DNA from: Mycobacterium mantenii | GTDB lineage: Bacteria > Actinomycetota > Actinomycetes > Mycobacteriales > Mycobacteriaceae | NCBI RefSeq assembly: GCF_010731775.1 | Contig: NZ_AP022590.1 | Coordinates: 4,898,001 to 4,962,000 of the forward strand | Reading direction: 5' to 3' | DNA: 64,000 nt | Part shown: piece after piece, positions 35,838 through 45,439 of the stretch | Layout of the letters: each line of letters opens with the position of its first letter | Position numbering within the stretch: position 1 is the first letter of the stretch | The notes under the pieces: model-generated | What the model saw: the letters and a program-made list of their open reading frames with translations, nothing else | Databases searched by the model: none | Told to the model about the DNA's origin: nothing | Position numbers and translations under genes: made by a program

Positions 35838-36743
35838 ATGCAAACAGTGCGGACACCCGACGACCGGTTCGACGCTATACCCAATTTCCCTTACACCCCA
35901 AGGTATTGCGAGGTACCCGACGATGAAGGCGGTGCGCTCCGGGTGGCCTGGGTCCAGGACGGACCGGAAAACGCTGATCCCATCCTGATGCTGCACGGCG
36001 AGCCGTCATGGTCATATCTGTACCGCAAGATGATCCCGACACTGGTCGCCGCCGGTCATCGAGTCGTCTGCCCCGACCTGGTTGGGTTTGGCCGTTCGGA
36101 CAAGCCGACCCGCCGCGAAGACCACACCTACGCCCGCCATGTCGAGTGGATGCGGGCGGTGGCTTTCGATGTGCTGGACCTGCGCAGGGTCACCCTGGTG
36201 TGCCAGGACTGGGGCGGGCTGATCGGATTGCGGCTTGCCGCAGAGCATCCCGAACGGTTCGCCCGGTTGGTCGTCGCCAACACCGGGTTGCCCAATGGCG
36301 AGCAGCCCATGGCCGACGTCTGGTGGCGATTCCGTGAGGCCATCACGTCGGCGCCGACGCTGAACATCGGAGCCTTCGTGCAGGGAGGTTGTCGCCGGCC
36401 GATGAGCGAGCAGGAACGTGCGGGCTACGACGCGCCGTTCCCCGCGGACGACTACTGCGCGGGGCCGCGCGCCATGCCCGGCCTGGTGCCCACGTCACCG
36501 GATGATCCGGCCGCGGCGGCCAATAAGACCGCGTGGATTAAGCTTTCGGTGAGCCCGACCCCCATGCTGGTCGCATTCAGCGACAGCGACCCGATCACCG
36601 GGCCGATGGCGGCCATCTTCCAGCGCGAGATGCGCGGCGCACAGGGAATCGAGCACCCGGTGATCCGCGACGCGGGGCATTTCCTGCAGGAGGACGCGGG
36701 GGAGGAACTGGCCGGTCACATCGTGGCGTTCTTACGCCGCTGA
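35838..36743 (+). CDS. haloalkane dehalogenase
   Basis: 301-aa alpha/beta-hydrolase. MLHGEPSWSYLYRKMIP is the HGEPTWSYLYR-type block that supplies a halide-binding residue; CQDWGGLIGLRLA holds the nucleophile Asp (D124), and DAGHFLQEDAGEELA the catalytic His (H281). These replace the Ser nucleophile of esterases and mark dehalogenases. It hydrolyses C-halogen bonds of haloalkanes; natural substrates in mycobacteria are unknown. Several mycobacteria carry such genes. Confidence 0.9.
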   Translation: MQTVRTPDDRFDAIPNFPYTPRYCEVPDDEGGALRVAWVQDGPENADPILMLHGEPSWSYLYRKMIPTLVAAGHRVVCPDLVGFGRSDKPTRREDHTYARHVEWMRAVAFDVLDLRRVTLVCQDWGGLIGLRLAAEHPERFARLVVANTGLPNGEQPMADVWWRFREAITSAPTLNIGAFVQGGCRRPMSEQERAGYDAPFPADDYCAGPRAMPGLVPTSPDDPAAAANKTAWIKLSVSPTPMLVAFSDSDPITGPMAAIFQREMRGAQGIEHPVIRDAGHFLQEDAGEELAGHIVAFLRR

Positions 36744-36778
36744 CCAAGGGGTCGCCCGGCGGCGGGCACACTATTGGG

Positions 36779-38038
36779 ATGACGACCGCACCTGCCGAGC
36801 CCGCGACGCCCGACGAATTGTTGTTGCGCTTGTTGGACCCGGAAGTCCGCGCCGATCCCTACCCGCTGTTCACTCACTTTCGCGAACGCGGATCGTTCGC
36901 CGTGCCGGCGGGCAACCTTGCGGTCTTCTCGACCTACCGTGACTGTGACGAAGCCTTGCGCCACCCGTCGTCGAGCAGCGACCGGCTCAAGTCGACTGCC
37001 GGCCGCGCGCAGATCGAGGCGCAGACCCGGCAGCTCATCGAGGCGGGCGCCGAGGCGCCGCCGCAAACCCCGCCGGGGTTCTTGTTTCAGGACCCGCCGG
37101 ACCACACCCGGCTGCGCAAACTGGTCAGCAAGGCGTTCGCACCGAAGGTGGTGAACGCGCTGCAACCCGACCTCACCGCGCTGGTTCACGGGTTGCTCGA
37201 CGGGATCGCCGAAAAGGGGCGGTTCGAGGTCGTCGAAGACCTCGCCTATCCACTGCCGGTGGCGGTCATTTGCCGACTGCTGGGCGTACCCCTCGAGGAC
37301 GAGCCGCAATTCAGCCGGGTATCCGCGCTGCTGGCCCAATCACTGGACCCGTTCGTCGCATTCACCGGAACGCCCTCGGACAACCTGAAAGAGCGGATGG
37401 ACGCCGGGATGTGGCTGCGGGCGTACCTGCACGGTCTGATCGACCGGCGACGCTCGCGCCCCGGCGACGATCTCATGTCCGGACTGATCGCCGTGGAAGA
37501 GTCGGGTGACCAGCTGACCGCGGAGGAGATCGTCTCCACCTGCGTCCTGCTGCTGGTCGCCGGTCACGAGACCACGGTGAACCTGATCGGCAACGCGGTC
37601 CTGGCGATGCTGCGCCAACCGTCGCAATGGACCGCGCTCGGCGCCGACGCCAGCCGTGTCCCCGCGGTCATCGAGGAGACCCTGCGTTACGACCCGCCGG
37701 TGCAAATGATCGCCCGAACTGCGGGCAACGACATGACAATTGGGGGCATCGACGTGCCCGCGGGCGACATCATGATGCTGCTGACCGCCGCCGCCCAGCG
37801 CGATCCCGCCGCATACGACGATCCCGACGTTTTCGATCCGGATCGAAAGGGCATGCGGCACTTAGGATTCGGTCGCGGAGTGCATTACTGCCTGGGCGCG
37901 CCACTGGCCCGGCTGGAGGCCGGTGTGGCCCTGTCGGCGGTGACGGCCCGTTTCCCGAACGCCCGGCTGGACAGTGAGCCGCAGTACAAGGCCAATGTCA
38001 CGCTGCGCGGCCTGTCGCAGCTCATAGTGACGGTCTAG
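36779..38038 (+). CDS. cytochrome P450
   Basis: 419 aa, soluble bacterial type. I-helix AGHETT (oxygen activation), ExxR in EETLRYDPP, and heme loop FGRGVHYCLGAPLARLE with the thiolate Cys at about C371. NGxDPPDHTRLRKLVSKAF is the C-helix region. CYP family cannot be set by eye. It needs ferredoxin and reductase, which are not in the window. Confidence 0.94.
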   Translation: MTTAPAEPATPDELLLRLLDPEVRADPYPLFTHFRERGSFAVPAGNLAVFSTYRDCDEALRHPSSSSDRLKSTAGRAQIEAQTRQLIEAGAEAPPQTPPGFLFQDPPDHTRLRKLVSKAFAPKVVNALQPDLTALVHGLLDGIAEKGRFEVVEDLAYPLPVAVICRLLGVPLEDEPQFSRVSALLAQSLDPFVAFTGTPSDNLKERMDAGMWLRAYLHGLIDRRRSRPGDDLMSGLIAVEESGDQLTAEEIVSTCVLLLVAGHETTVNLIGNAVLAMLRQPSQWTALGADASRVPAVIEETLRYDPPVQMIARTAGNDMTIGGIDVPAGDIMMLLTAAAQRDPAAYDDPDVFDPDRKGMRHLGFGRGVHYCLGAPLARLEAGVALSAVTARFPNARLDSEPQYKANVTLRGLSQLIVTV

Positions 38039-38140
38039 CCCCGTAGCGGTAGCGTCAGTGATTGCGGGCTGGGCTGTCGACGGTGATCGCCACCCCGAGC
38101 GCTCGGCAACGCCCCAGCGGCGCTGTGACGGGAGGCGACC

Positions 38141-38428
38141 ATGAAGCGGTGCATCGTCGGAGGATTGGCGGCCCTGCTGATGTCCACGGGGCTGATCGCC
38201 GGGTCGCCGCCGGCCGGCGCCGGCTGCCAGTACGGAGGGCCCGTTCTAAGCAAGTGCGACGGGCCCGTCCAGCCTGACGGCACCTGGCAGCGTTGCGTGG
38301 CGGTCACCCGGTTGGTTCCCAACGGCGCCAGTTCCTATCTCGTGCCCGACAACCACTGCGGCCTGATGGGTCCCGGCCAGAACCCGGATCTCGGCTTCGC
38401 CGACCCACCGACGCACATCGACGGCTGA
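38141..38428 (+). CDS. CDGP-type small secreted protein
   Basis: 95 aa. Signal peptide (about residues 1-27, ending AGA) then a Cys-rich mature part: GCQYGGPVLSKCDGPVQPDGTWQRC and VPDNHCGLMGPG. Four Cys could form two disulfides. The CDGP motif gives the family its name; it is restricted to actinobacteria as far as I know, and its function is unknown. It converges with ligC. Confidence 0.82.
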   Translation: MKRCIVGGLAALLMSTGLIAGSPPAGAGCQYGGPVLSKCDGPVQPDGTWQRCVAVTRLVPNGASSYLVPDNHCGLMGPGQNPDLGFADPPTHIDG

Positions 38429-38443
38429 GCGGGAAGGCGGCGA

Positions 38444-39514
38444 CTAGCCAGCGCCAAGTCCCGGCACGATGTCGCCGAGGCTGAAAGTCACCGGCTGTTC
38501 CAGCTGTTCGTAGGTGCATGAGCGCGGGTCGCGGTCCGGACGCCAGCGATTGAACTGCGCGGTATGACGAAACCGCCGACCCTCCATGTGGTCGTAGCGG
38601 ACCTCGACCACCCGCTCGGGCCGCAGCGGCACGAACGAGAGATCCTTACCGGCATTCCAGCGCGAGTATTCGTTCTTACGAGGCGTCCGCTCGCCGGCCT
38701 CATGCGCGGCCCAATTCCACGGGTGACCCTCGAAATCGGTGACGAGGGACTGTAATTCGTCGAACAGCCGCCGGCGCTCGGACATGGGAAACGCGCCAAT
38801 CACACCGACCGACGCGAGCTGGCCATCGTCCTGGTAGAGGCCCAGCAACAGCGAACCGATCGCGTCGGCACCGGACTTGTGCACCCGGTAGCCGGCGACC
38901 ACACAGTCGGCGGTCCGCTCGTGCTTGATCTTGAACATGATCCGCTTGTCCGGCTGATAGGTGATGTCCAGCGGCTTGGCGATCACGCCATCGAGGCCGG
39001 CTCCCTCGAATTCGCCGAACCAGCGCTGCGCGGTATCCAGATCGGTCGTCGCCGGCGTGGCATGGATCGACGGGCCCGAGCCCGCTAAAGCGTCGAGAAG
39101 GGCAGCACGCCGCTCGCTGAAGGGCCGCCGCGTGTAGTCGTCGTCGCCGAGGGCGAGCAAGTCGAACGCGATGAAGGACGCCGGTGTGGTCTCGGCGAGC
39201 ATCCGTACCCGCGAGTCGGCCGGATGAATGCGTTGCTGCAGCGCCTCGAAATCCAGCCCGTGGTCGGTGGCGATGACGATCTCGCCGTCGATCACGCAAC
39301 GCTCCGGCAGCTCGGCCCTGGCCGCCGCCACCAGCTCGGGGAAATAGCGCGTCATCGGCCGTTCATTGCGACTGCCCAGCTCGACCTCGTCGTGATCGCG
39401 GAAACAGATCGACCTGAAACCGTCCCACTTGGGTTCATAGGACGAATCAGGGGGGATCGTGCGTACCGACTTGGCCAGCATCGGCGACACCGGCGGCATG
39501 ACAGGGAGGTCCAT
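38444..39514 (-). CDS. ligC: ATP-dependent DNA ligase LigC
   Basis: 356 aa. Adenylation motif I YEPKWDGFR with the nucleophile Lys at K29; motif III-like FIAFDLLAL; motif IV DGVIAKPLD; motif V IMFKIKHERTADCVV; C-terminal OB fold. LigC is a minimal ligase used in base excision and backup end joining in mycobacteria. ATG 39514 starts the usual MDLPVMPPVSPMLA; the frame is open further upstream over the divergent gene. It is divergent from Prim-PolC by 26 bp, the arrangement known from other mycobacteria. Confidence 0.95.
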   Translation of the reverse strand: MDLPVMPPVSPMLAKSVRTIPPDSSYEPKWDGFRSICFRDHDEVELGSRNERPMTRYFPELVAAARAELPERCVIDGEIVIATDHGLDFEALQQRIHPADSRVRMLAETTPASFIAFDLLALGDDDYTRRPFSERRAALLDALAGSGPSIHATPATTDLDTAQRWFGEFEGAGLDGVIAKPLDITYQPDKRIMFKIKHERTADCVVAGYRVHKSGADAIGSLLLGLYQDDGQLASVGVIGAFPMSERRRLFDELQSLVTDFEGHPWNWAAHEAGERTPRKNEYSRWNAGKDLSFVPLRPERVVEVRYDHMEGRRFRHTAQFNRWRPDRDPRSCTYEQLEQPVTFSLGDIVPGLGAG

Positions 39515-39540
39515 AGCCTGATTGTGCTGGAATCGGAAGC

Positions 39541-40572
39541 ATGGGTGCTGCAGAAGAGCTCGACGTCGACGGCATTGCCGTGCGCCTGACAAGTCCGGAC
39601 AAGGTGTATTTCCCCAAACTGGGATCGAAAGGTACCAAGCGGACTCTGGTGGACTACTACCGAGCAGTCGCGGGCGGTCCGATGCTCGACGCACTGCGCG
39701 ACCGCCCCACCCACCTGCAGCGCTTCCCGGACGGCATCGACGGCGAGGAGATCTACCAGAAGCGGATTCCTCAGCACCATCCCGACTATTTGCAGACGTG
39801 TCGGGTGACGTTTCCATCGGGGCGGACCGCCGACGCGCTGAAGGTCACCCACCCTTCGGCGATCGTGTGGGCCGCGCAGATGGGCACGGTCACCTTGCAC
39901 CCGTGGCAGGTGCGCTGCCCGGATACCGACCATCCCGACGAATTGCGGATCGATCTGGATCCGCAGCCCGGTGTCGCCTTCGAGCAGGCGCGCACCGTCG
40001 CGGTCGACGTGCTGCGGCCGCTGCTCGACGAGCTCGGTTTGGTGGGGTATCCGAAGACGTCGGGCGGCCGCGGGATTCACGTCTTTCTGCGGATCGCCAC
40101 CGATTGGGATTTCACCGAGGTGCGCCGCGCCGGCATCGCGCTGGCTCGCGAGACAGAGCGGCGCGCACCCGAGGCGGTCACGACGTCGTGGTGGAAGGAG
40201 GAGCGTGGCGAGCGCATCTTCATCGATTTCAATCAGAATGCCCGGGACCGCACCATGGCGTCGGCCTACTCGGTGCGGAACACGCCGATCGCGACGGTGT
40301 CGATGCCACTGACATGGGACGAGCTGGCCGGCGCCGAACCGGACGACTACACCATGGCGACCGTGCCCGACCTGGTACGGCAGCGCGAAGATCCCTGGGC
40401 CGCAATGGATGACGTGGCGCAGTCGATCGCACCGTTGCTGGAAATGGCTGCGGCCGACGAAGAGCGCGGCCTGGGCGACATGCCGTATCCGCCGAACTAC
40501 CCGAAAATGCCCGGTGAGCCCAAACGCGTTCAGCCCAGCCGGGATCGAGATCTCAAGAACCAACCAAACTAG
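39541..40572 (+). CDS. LigD-polymerase-like primase-polymerase (Prim-PolC/PolD1)
   Basis: 343 aa, archaeo-eukaryotic primase fold as in the LigD polymerase domain. DKVYFPKLG at the N-terminus; catalytic Asp pair in LRIDLDPQPGVAFEQA; YPKTSGGRGIHVFLRI (SGGRGxHV block); third Asp in RIFIDFNQNARDRTM. In mycobacteria the stand-alone enzyme prefers ribonucleotides and fills short gaps in excision repair together with the neighbouring LigC. Shares a 26-bp divergent promoter gap with ligC. Confidence 0.94.
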   Translation: MGAAEELDVDGIAVRLTSPDKVYFPKLGSKGTKRTLVDYYRAVAGGPMLDALRDRPTHLQRFPDGIDGEEIYQKRIPQHHPDYLQTCRVTFPSGRTADALKVTHPSAIVWAAQMGTVTLHPWQVRCPDTDHPDELRIDLDPQPGVAFEQARTVAVDVLRPLLDELGLVGYPKTSGGRGIHVFLRIATDWDFTEVRRAGIALARETERRAPEAVTTSWWKEERGERIFIDFNQNARDRTMASAYSVRNTPIATVSMPLTWDELAGAEPDDYTMATVPDLVRQREDPWAAMDDVAQSIAPLLEMAAADEERGLGDMPYPPNYPKMPGEPKRVQPSRDRDLKNQPN

Positions 40573-41207
40573 CTGAAACGTGTGGAGTCATCGAGGGGAT
40601 CGGCACCGAAAACCGCTCTCGGCCCGCGATTATCCCTCTCACGTCGATGGGGCGCCGTGCCCAGGTGAGGACCCCAACGTATCACTCGGCGCACCCGTGC
40701 GGCAGTGGTGATTCTTCCTGCCGCGCAGTGGCTTAGGGCGATTTGTCATAGTGACACCGGGGGCAATGCTCTAACCCCGGAATTGCCAACGGGATTCATC
40801 CGCATGATTTCCCCGCCCGAACCGCCGAGGCATCGGAGCCAACCGCTTTCAGCGCTTTCACTGAGGCGATTAGCTTACCGCTGATCCGGGCAAACGCCAG
40901 CAGGTATTTCGCGACGGGCGTGCGCACGGCCCGAGGACTGCGCACGCCCTCGCATTGCCCGTGTGCCGGCGATGTTGGATAGCCGGAACAGAGCCGACTG
41001 GATCGGCAAAAGCTCTGTTAACCAGACGTTTTCACGCCAGGAACACTTGACGGTTGCCGTCACGGCATCGGCCGCTACGTCGGCACGCAGGGGCCTAACG
41101 CCGTGCGAAAAGCTTGCACCCAATGCCAATCAAACGAGCTACTCAATAGCCTCGAAGATGAGCCGTACCGAGTAATGAGTGGAACCCGTGCCGGTTGCCC
41201 GGCAGAC
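40573..41207. other. intergenic region, convergent
   Basis: 635 bp between the 3' ends of Prim-PolC and the small lipoprotein gene. No ORF has a credible ribosome site, composition or domain. One weak hairpin, CCGGGG (40757-40762) / CCCCGG (40775-40780), could act in termination but lacks a T tract. Confidence 0.5.
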
Positions 41208-41330
41208 CTACATCGTGCAGGTCAGGTTGGGTCCGCAGTCAATGGTGATCGGCGTTGTGCAGCCGGAAGCCGTGATGGCGGTGAAGGTGAGGAGTAAACC
41301 GAGAACTACTTTGTATTTCAAACCAGACAT
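41208..41330 (-). CDS. very small lipoprotein (40 aa)
   Basis: MSGLKYKVVLGLLLTFTAIT followed by ASGCTTPITIDCGPNLTCTM. A basic N-terminus and hydrophobic core lead to a lipobox-like TASGC, so the mature lipidated peptide would be only ~17 residues with two further Cys that could form one disulfide. CGGAG lies 6-10 nt upstream of the ATG. It sits alone between two long intergenic regions. No family recognised; function unknown. Confidence 0.62.
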   Translation of the reverse strand: MSGLKYKVVLGLLLTFTAITASGCTTPITIDCGPNLTCTM

Positions 41331-41390
41331 GACCACTCCGTTCTTGGGAGAAATCTGACGCCCGAGGGAAGTGATATTACGCGTCGACAA

Positions 41391-41742
41391 CTCGGCAAGC
41401 TATGGAAATGGAGTAAATTTCATTCAAATACGTCACCTGACTGAAAGTCGGCAGAGAACGATCGTGGATTTTGAATCCTCGTGACTGAGTGTTCCCGGAA
41501 ATCTTTGCGGGCAAATCGAGTCCTACTGCGCCGCAGGGCGGGTAATCGGCGCATTCACCGCGCGATGTCTACTCGCGCGGACGTGGAATATGGTGGGAAT
41601 GACATACAAAAAATCGGCTGAAGAGGATTTAAATCTGTTCTGCTGGCCTGAACCAAACTTCGGGTACGGAATCCATTTTTTACCCTAACTGCAAGTACGG
41701 GGTGGACGTTCTGGTTGGACTGCAGGGCCGCGAGGGCCGCTA
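41391..41742. other. intergenic region, AT-richer than surroundings
   Basis: About 350 bp between the small lipoprotein (minus) and the DUF2961 gene (plus), containing both promoters. Noticeably lower GC (runs such as ATGGAAATGGAGTAAATTTC). I see no ORF with coding character and no clear palindrome. Confidence 0.5.
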
Positions 41743-43812
41743 ATGAGACCGGCAAAAGTAGGCTCAGTGGCTATGTCGGTGGCAGCGCGGGTGTGCTCCA
41801 CGGTATTTGCGTTGCTGCTGTTCCCAATTCCCGGGGCCGGGGCGGCCGGTGCGGAGCCTGCACCCGTCACGACTCGGCCCGACGAAAGAATGGTGGGGTG
41901 GGACACCTACCGTCGCTTGGACCGGTTGCCCTATTTGAACCCCGGCTCGCAGACCCTGCAGGTCTCGAGTTTTGATCGCAGCGGCGGCGACTTCGACATT
42001 TCCACCGGCAATCGCAACGGCAGCGGCGGGTGCCTGGCGGCAGGGGGTGCCGGCTGTGTCATCGCGGAGGATCACGGTGCCGGAGAAATCGATTCGATCT
42101 GGCTGACCCGCGACGGCGGCAATGTTCGCGCCGTCGGAAACATCCGCATCGAGCTGGACGGGCAGACCGTAGTAGACACACCGTTGCAATCGTTGGTCGA
42201 CGGCAAGCGCGGGGCCCCGTTCGTGTGGCCGCTGGTGGCCAATGCCGCTCAGACGCCGGGAGGCGACTACATCAAAGTGCCGATGCCTTATCAGCGGTCG
42301 ATGCGGGTCAGCGTCGCATCCCATTTGGAGTACTACCACGTGGATTATCGGCAGTTTCCCAACGCCGACGGGGTGAACACGTTCTCGCCAACCGATCCCG
42401 CACTCGATGTGCTGGAGACGCTCGGCTCCGCCGGCACGGTTGACCCCAAACCGGCCGCGGCCGGTGCGACGCACAGCAAGCGGGTCATCGACCTAACCGC
42501 CGGCGAGGAACGGATCATCGCCGAATCGACTGGCTCGGCGAGCATCTCGGCGTTGCGGCTGCGGCTGCCCGAACCGGCGGCCCGACAGTTGACCGGGTTG
42601 CGGCTGCGGATCGATTTCGACGGCCGAACCCTGGTCGACTCCCCGCTGGGGGAATTCTTCGGCGCCGGACTGGGCGCCAACACCGTGCGATCGCTGATGT
42701 TCGCGAGCATCCCGGCACCCGATGGGTCTCTGGTGTTATGCGATTGGTGGCCAATGCCTTTCGCGCACTCGACCCGCGTCACACTGGTCAACGCGAGCAC
42801 CGAAGAAGTGTCGGGGATAGACAGCGACGTCGCCACCACACCCGACGCCCAGTGGGCGCCCGCACTCACCAGCGGACGTGCAGGGTACTTCACCGCACGC
42901 TCGCATGCCGGACCGACGGCCCCCGGTCAGGACTGGTTGTTCGCTGACGAACAGGGACGCGGGAAATTCGTCGGTGTCAGTCAAACCATTCACGGCCATC
43001 GAACCAAAACGGCGTTCAGTGACGATGCCCCTTACTTTCTCGAGGGCGCCGAGCGGGTCTATGCCGACGGCGCCGCGTCGCCGCAGTGGTACGGCACCGG
43101 CACCGAGGACCTGTACGAGGGTGGCTGGTACTTCAAGAACGGCACGCACTTCAGCGACCCACTCAACGGCCAACCCGATCAACGCACGGCCACGGGCGGA
43201 TGCGCCGACTATTGCGTCGCCGTCTACCGGATCATGCTGGCCGACGCGATCGGCTATCACTCCGCGCTGCGATTCGGCATCGAGCACGGCAAACGGAACA
43301 TGGTCCAACCCGACTACAGCTCAACCGCTTTCCTCTATACACAGCCAGATGCCGGCGTCACCGGTGGCGACGACGTCAACCCCACCGATGCCGTCAATCG
43401 AGCGCTGCACGGCTACGCCGACTCCGATGGAATCGATCAACTACTGGTCAGCGAGTACGAGGGCACCCGGGACACCCTGCCCGTCGTCGGCTCGGTCCGT
43501 ACCGCCCAGGGCGCGATCATCTTTCACGTCCAGATCGATCCGGACAATCACGGCATCGTGCTGCGCCGCACATCGGATCAAGCGACCGGCTTCCAATCGG
43601 CCGACGTGGCGGTGGATGGCGTGCCCACGGGGAACTGGCTTCAACCGCGCAGCAATCCGTTTCACCGGTGGCTGGACGACAGCTACCTGGTGCCGCAGTC
43701 GGCGACCGCCGGTAAAGCGCAGGTGACGGTCAGCCTGACGCCTACCGCCGACTCACCGCCCTGGACAGCCAGCCGCTACCACGTCGACACACTGACGGGG
43801 TCCTCTGACTAG
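41743..43812 (+). CDS. exported DUF2961 (GH172-like) protein
   Basis: 689 aa. Signal peptide to about residue 35 (VFALLLFPIPGAGAAGAEP). DUF2961 blocks: GWDTYRRLDRLPYL, QVSSFDRSGGDFDISTGN, AGEIDSIWLTRDGG, FQVHGH-like SQTIHGHRTKTAF, and ADGAASPQWYGTGTEDLYEGGWYF with candidate catalytic Glu residues. DUF2961 contains GH172, whose members act on fructofuranosides and D-arabinofuranosides; mycobacterial arabinan is a possible substrate. Here the two-part beta-jelly-roll architecture is repeated (residues ~40-420 and ~450-680). The substrate is inference. Confidence 0.85.
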   Translation: MRPAKVGSVAMSVAARVCSTVFALLLFPIPGAGAAGAEPAPVTTRPDERMVGWDTYRRLDRLPYLNPGSQTLQVSSFDRSGGDFDISTGNRNGSGGCLAAGGAGCVIAEDHGAGEIDSIWLTRDGGNVRAVGNIRIELDGQTVVDTPLQSLVDGKRGAPFVWPLVANAAQTPGGDYIKVPMPYQRSMRVSVASHLEYYHVDYRQFPNADGVNTFSPTDPALDVLETLGSAGTVDPKPAAAGATHSKRVIDLTAGEERIIAESTGSASISALRLRLPEPAARQLTGLRLRIDFDGRTLVDSPLGEFFGAGLGANTVRSLMFASIPAPDGSLVLCDWWPMPFAHSTRVTLVNASTEEVSGIDSDVATTPDAQWAPALTSGRAGYFTARSHAGPTAPGQDWLFADEQGRGKFVGVSQTIHGHRTKTAFSDDAPYFLEGAERVYADGAASPQWYGTGTEDLYEGGWYFKNGTHFSDPLNGQPDQRTATGGCADYCVAVYRIMLADAIGYHSALRFGIEHGKRNMVQPDYSSTAFLYTQPDAGVTGGDDVNPTDAVNRALHGYADSDGIDQLLVSEYEGTRDTLPVVGSVRTAQGAIIFHVQIDPDNHGIVLRRTSDQATGFQSADVAVDGVPTGNWLQPRSNPFHRWLDDSYLVPQSATAGKAQVTVSLTPTADSPPWTASRYHVDTLTGSSD

Positions 43813-44580
43813 GGAGCCATTGGTGGCCAGCCCGACAAGCGCACCGGCCAACCCACCGGCGGGCGCCATCAGCGAAGGCCCGGCGAGCAAAAGAGAGCCG
43901 AACGTGACACCGACGATGAGCAACGCCTGGTGCATGGGCGTCCAGGAGGCCACCGAGCGCAGCCGGAATGACAATCCGATGCCGAGCAGCAGCGCCACCA
44001 CGTGGCCGACGGCGGTGAAATCCGCGGCGGCGGCCGCTACCACCGCGGTACCCAGCCACCAGCCCGCCCAGACGCCGCGCCAGCGCGCCGGGATCGCCGC
44101 CGTGAGCGCGCCGAGCACGCAAACCGCGCCGTAACTGATTCCCACGTCACTGGCGCGGGCGACCGAGACCGGCAGCATCTCCGTTTCGATGGCGGCGACC
44201 AGTCCTACCGCGACGATCAGCGTGGCGCCGATATGGCCGACGGCGAAGGTGACGAGCAGTCCCCTGCCGGACCACATGAGCTCACCCAGGGCCAGCAGGC
44301 AGACCAGCCCCGGCAGCCAGAAGAACAGATCACCGCCGTCGTTGACGAACGCGCTCCCGATCAGGGTGCCCAGCTGTCCCCGCCCGAGGTTGTGGATGTT
44401 GGTGCTCATTCGGGTTACGGCGACCGCGTGTGCGTGCGGCCCCAGCGCGGCGAGGATGAGATAGATGACGAGCAAAAGGACCGCGTAGGTAGCCGTGACT
44501 CGAACCGACGACGCGCCGGGCACGGTCCGCAGCTGAGCCCAGCGCAGTGTGCCGTCCCGGACCGCGGCTTCAGGCGGCAT
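43753..44580 (-). CDS. rhomboid-like integral membrane protein
   Basis: 275 aa with about six hydrophobic helices. RASDVGISYGAVCVLGA fits the rhomboid GxSx nucleophile motif and ADFTAVGHVVALLLGIGLSF the catalytic-His helix. NIHNLGRGQLGTLIGSAFVNDGG resembles loop 1. So it may be an active intramembrane serine protease or a pseudo-member; the WR motif is not clear. The 3' end overlaps the convergent DUF2961 gene by 60 bp; the last ~20 residues may be non-conserved. Confidence 0.75.
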   Translation of the reverse strand: MPPEAAVRDGTLRWAQLRTVPGASSVRVTATYAVLLLVIYLILAALGPHAHAVAVTRMSTNIHNLGRGQLGTLIGSAFVNDGGDLFFWLPGLVCLLALGELMWSGRGLLVTFAVGHIGATLIVAVGLVAAIETEMLPVSVARASDVGISYGAVCVLGALTAAIPARWRGVWAGWWLGTAVVAAAAADFTAVGHVVALLLGIGLSFRLRSVASWTPMHQALLIVGVTFGSLLLAGPSLMAPAGGLAGALVGLATNGSLVRGPRQCVDVVAAGCPGR

Positions 44581-44711
44581 GGTTCGCCGGCAGCTCGAAG
44601 GGCGTCATAGCTCTACGGTGCTGGTCGGGCGGGTGGCGTGCCTCGTTCTTAACGAAGCCTTCACACCCGTGCGAGAAATCTTCACGGATGCGGGCGGCCC
44701 GTGACCTCTAC

Positions 44712-45311
44712 TTAAAGAGCGGCGACCGCGGCGACGGTGGTCACGATGGCCGAAGCGTGGTTGGGCATGTTCACCTCGAGGGCGGCGCGCATCTCGGTGT
44801 CCGAGTAGTCGGCGGTGGCGTCCCAGACCACTGTGACGTCATAACCGAGCTCGGCGGCGAACCGAACCGTCGCCTCGACGCACGTATGCGTGATCAAACC
44901 CATGACGATGACCCGCTCGATCCCATGGCGTTTGAGTTGCAGGTCCAAGTCGGTGTTGGCGAAACCGCTGGAACTTCAATGTTGTGAGCGACGATGTCGC
45001 CCGGTCGTGGCTCGAACCCGGCACGGATCTCACCACCCCAGGTGCCGTATTCGAAGGTCTTGCGCGACCAGGCCGCCCGCTGGACCGGCGCGACGTATTT
45101 CCACGTCTCATAGTCGCCCGGCCGGTAGCGACGATGCAGCGCATAAAAGACGCGCAGGTTCGCACCGCGGGCGGCGTCCAGCACCTGCTTCATGTGGGTA
45201 ACGCAGTCGTTGCTCTCGATGACGCCTTGCAACCGATCCCACACTTTCCCGCCGGGAGAAATGAAATCGTTGTAGGGATCGATCAGCGGAAGCCCCGGTC
45301 GCCGCCTTGTC
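44712..45311 (-). pseudogene. isochorismatase-like cysteine hydrolase, frameshifted
   Basis: N-terminal phase (from ATG 45311): PLIDPYNDFISPGGKVW with the catalytic Asp, then EYGTWGGEIRAGFEPRPGDIVAHN. The phase is lost at about 44980, after which the C-terminal half continues in another frame: GFANTDLDLQLKRHGIERVIVMGLITHTCVEATVRF with the nucleophile Cys, to YSDTEMRAALEVNM. A single small indel near 44975-44985 explains it. Either a real pseudogene or a sequencing error. It lies divergent from the mycofactocin-type SDR across operator site 1. Confidence 0.75.
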
Positions 45312-45401
45312 ATACGCCACCGGAGCATCATCTCTCGGTTGCCCTCCTGCGCTCTTGACGGACTCGTCGGGATGCTGCTAGACATGGCCTGCGCCACACT
45401 T

Positions 45402-45417
45402 TTGGGCGATCGCCCAA
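45402..45417. promoter_or_regulatory. palindromic operator, site 1
   Basis: TTGGGCGATCGCCCAA, a perfect 16-bp palindrome, 23 bp before the ATG of the SDR at 45440 and 91 bp before the start of the divergent isochorismatase-like gene. The same sequence occurs, with small changes, at two more promoters of the cluster (near 50731 and 51862). Confidence 0.8.
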
Positions 45418-45439
45418 TGTCGATTGGGTGGAGGATGCC

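Noticed and set aside
40875..41129. 84-aa open frame in the intergenic region
   Set aside because: Arg/Ala/Ser-rich, no ribosome site, no signal peptide or fold, and not clearly coding.
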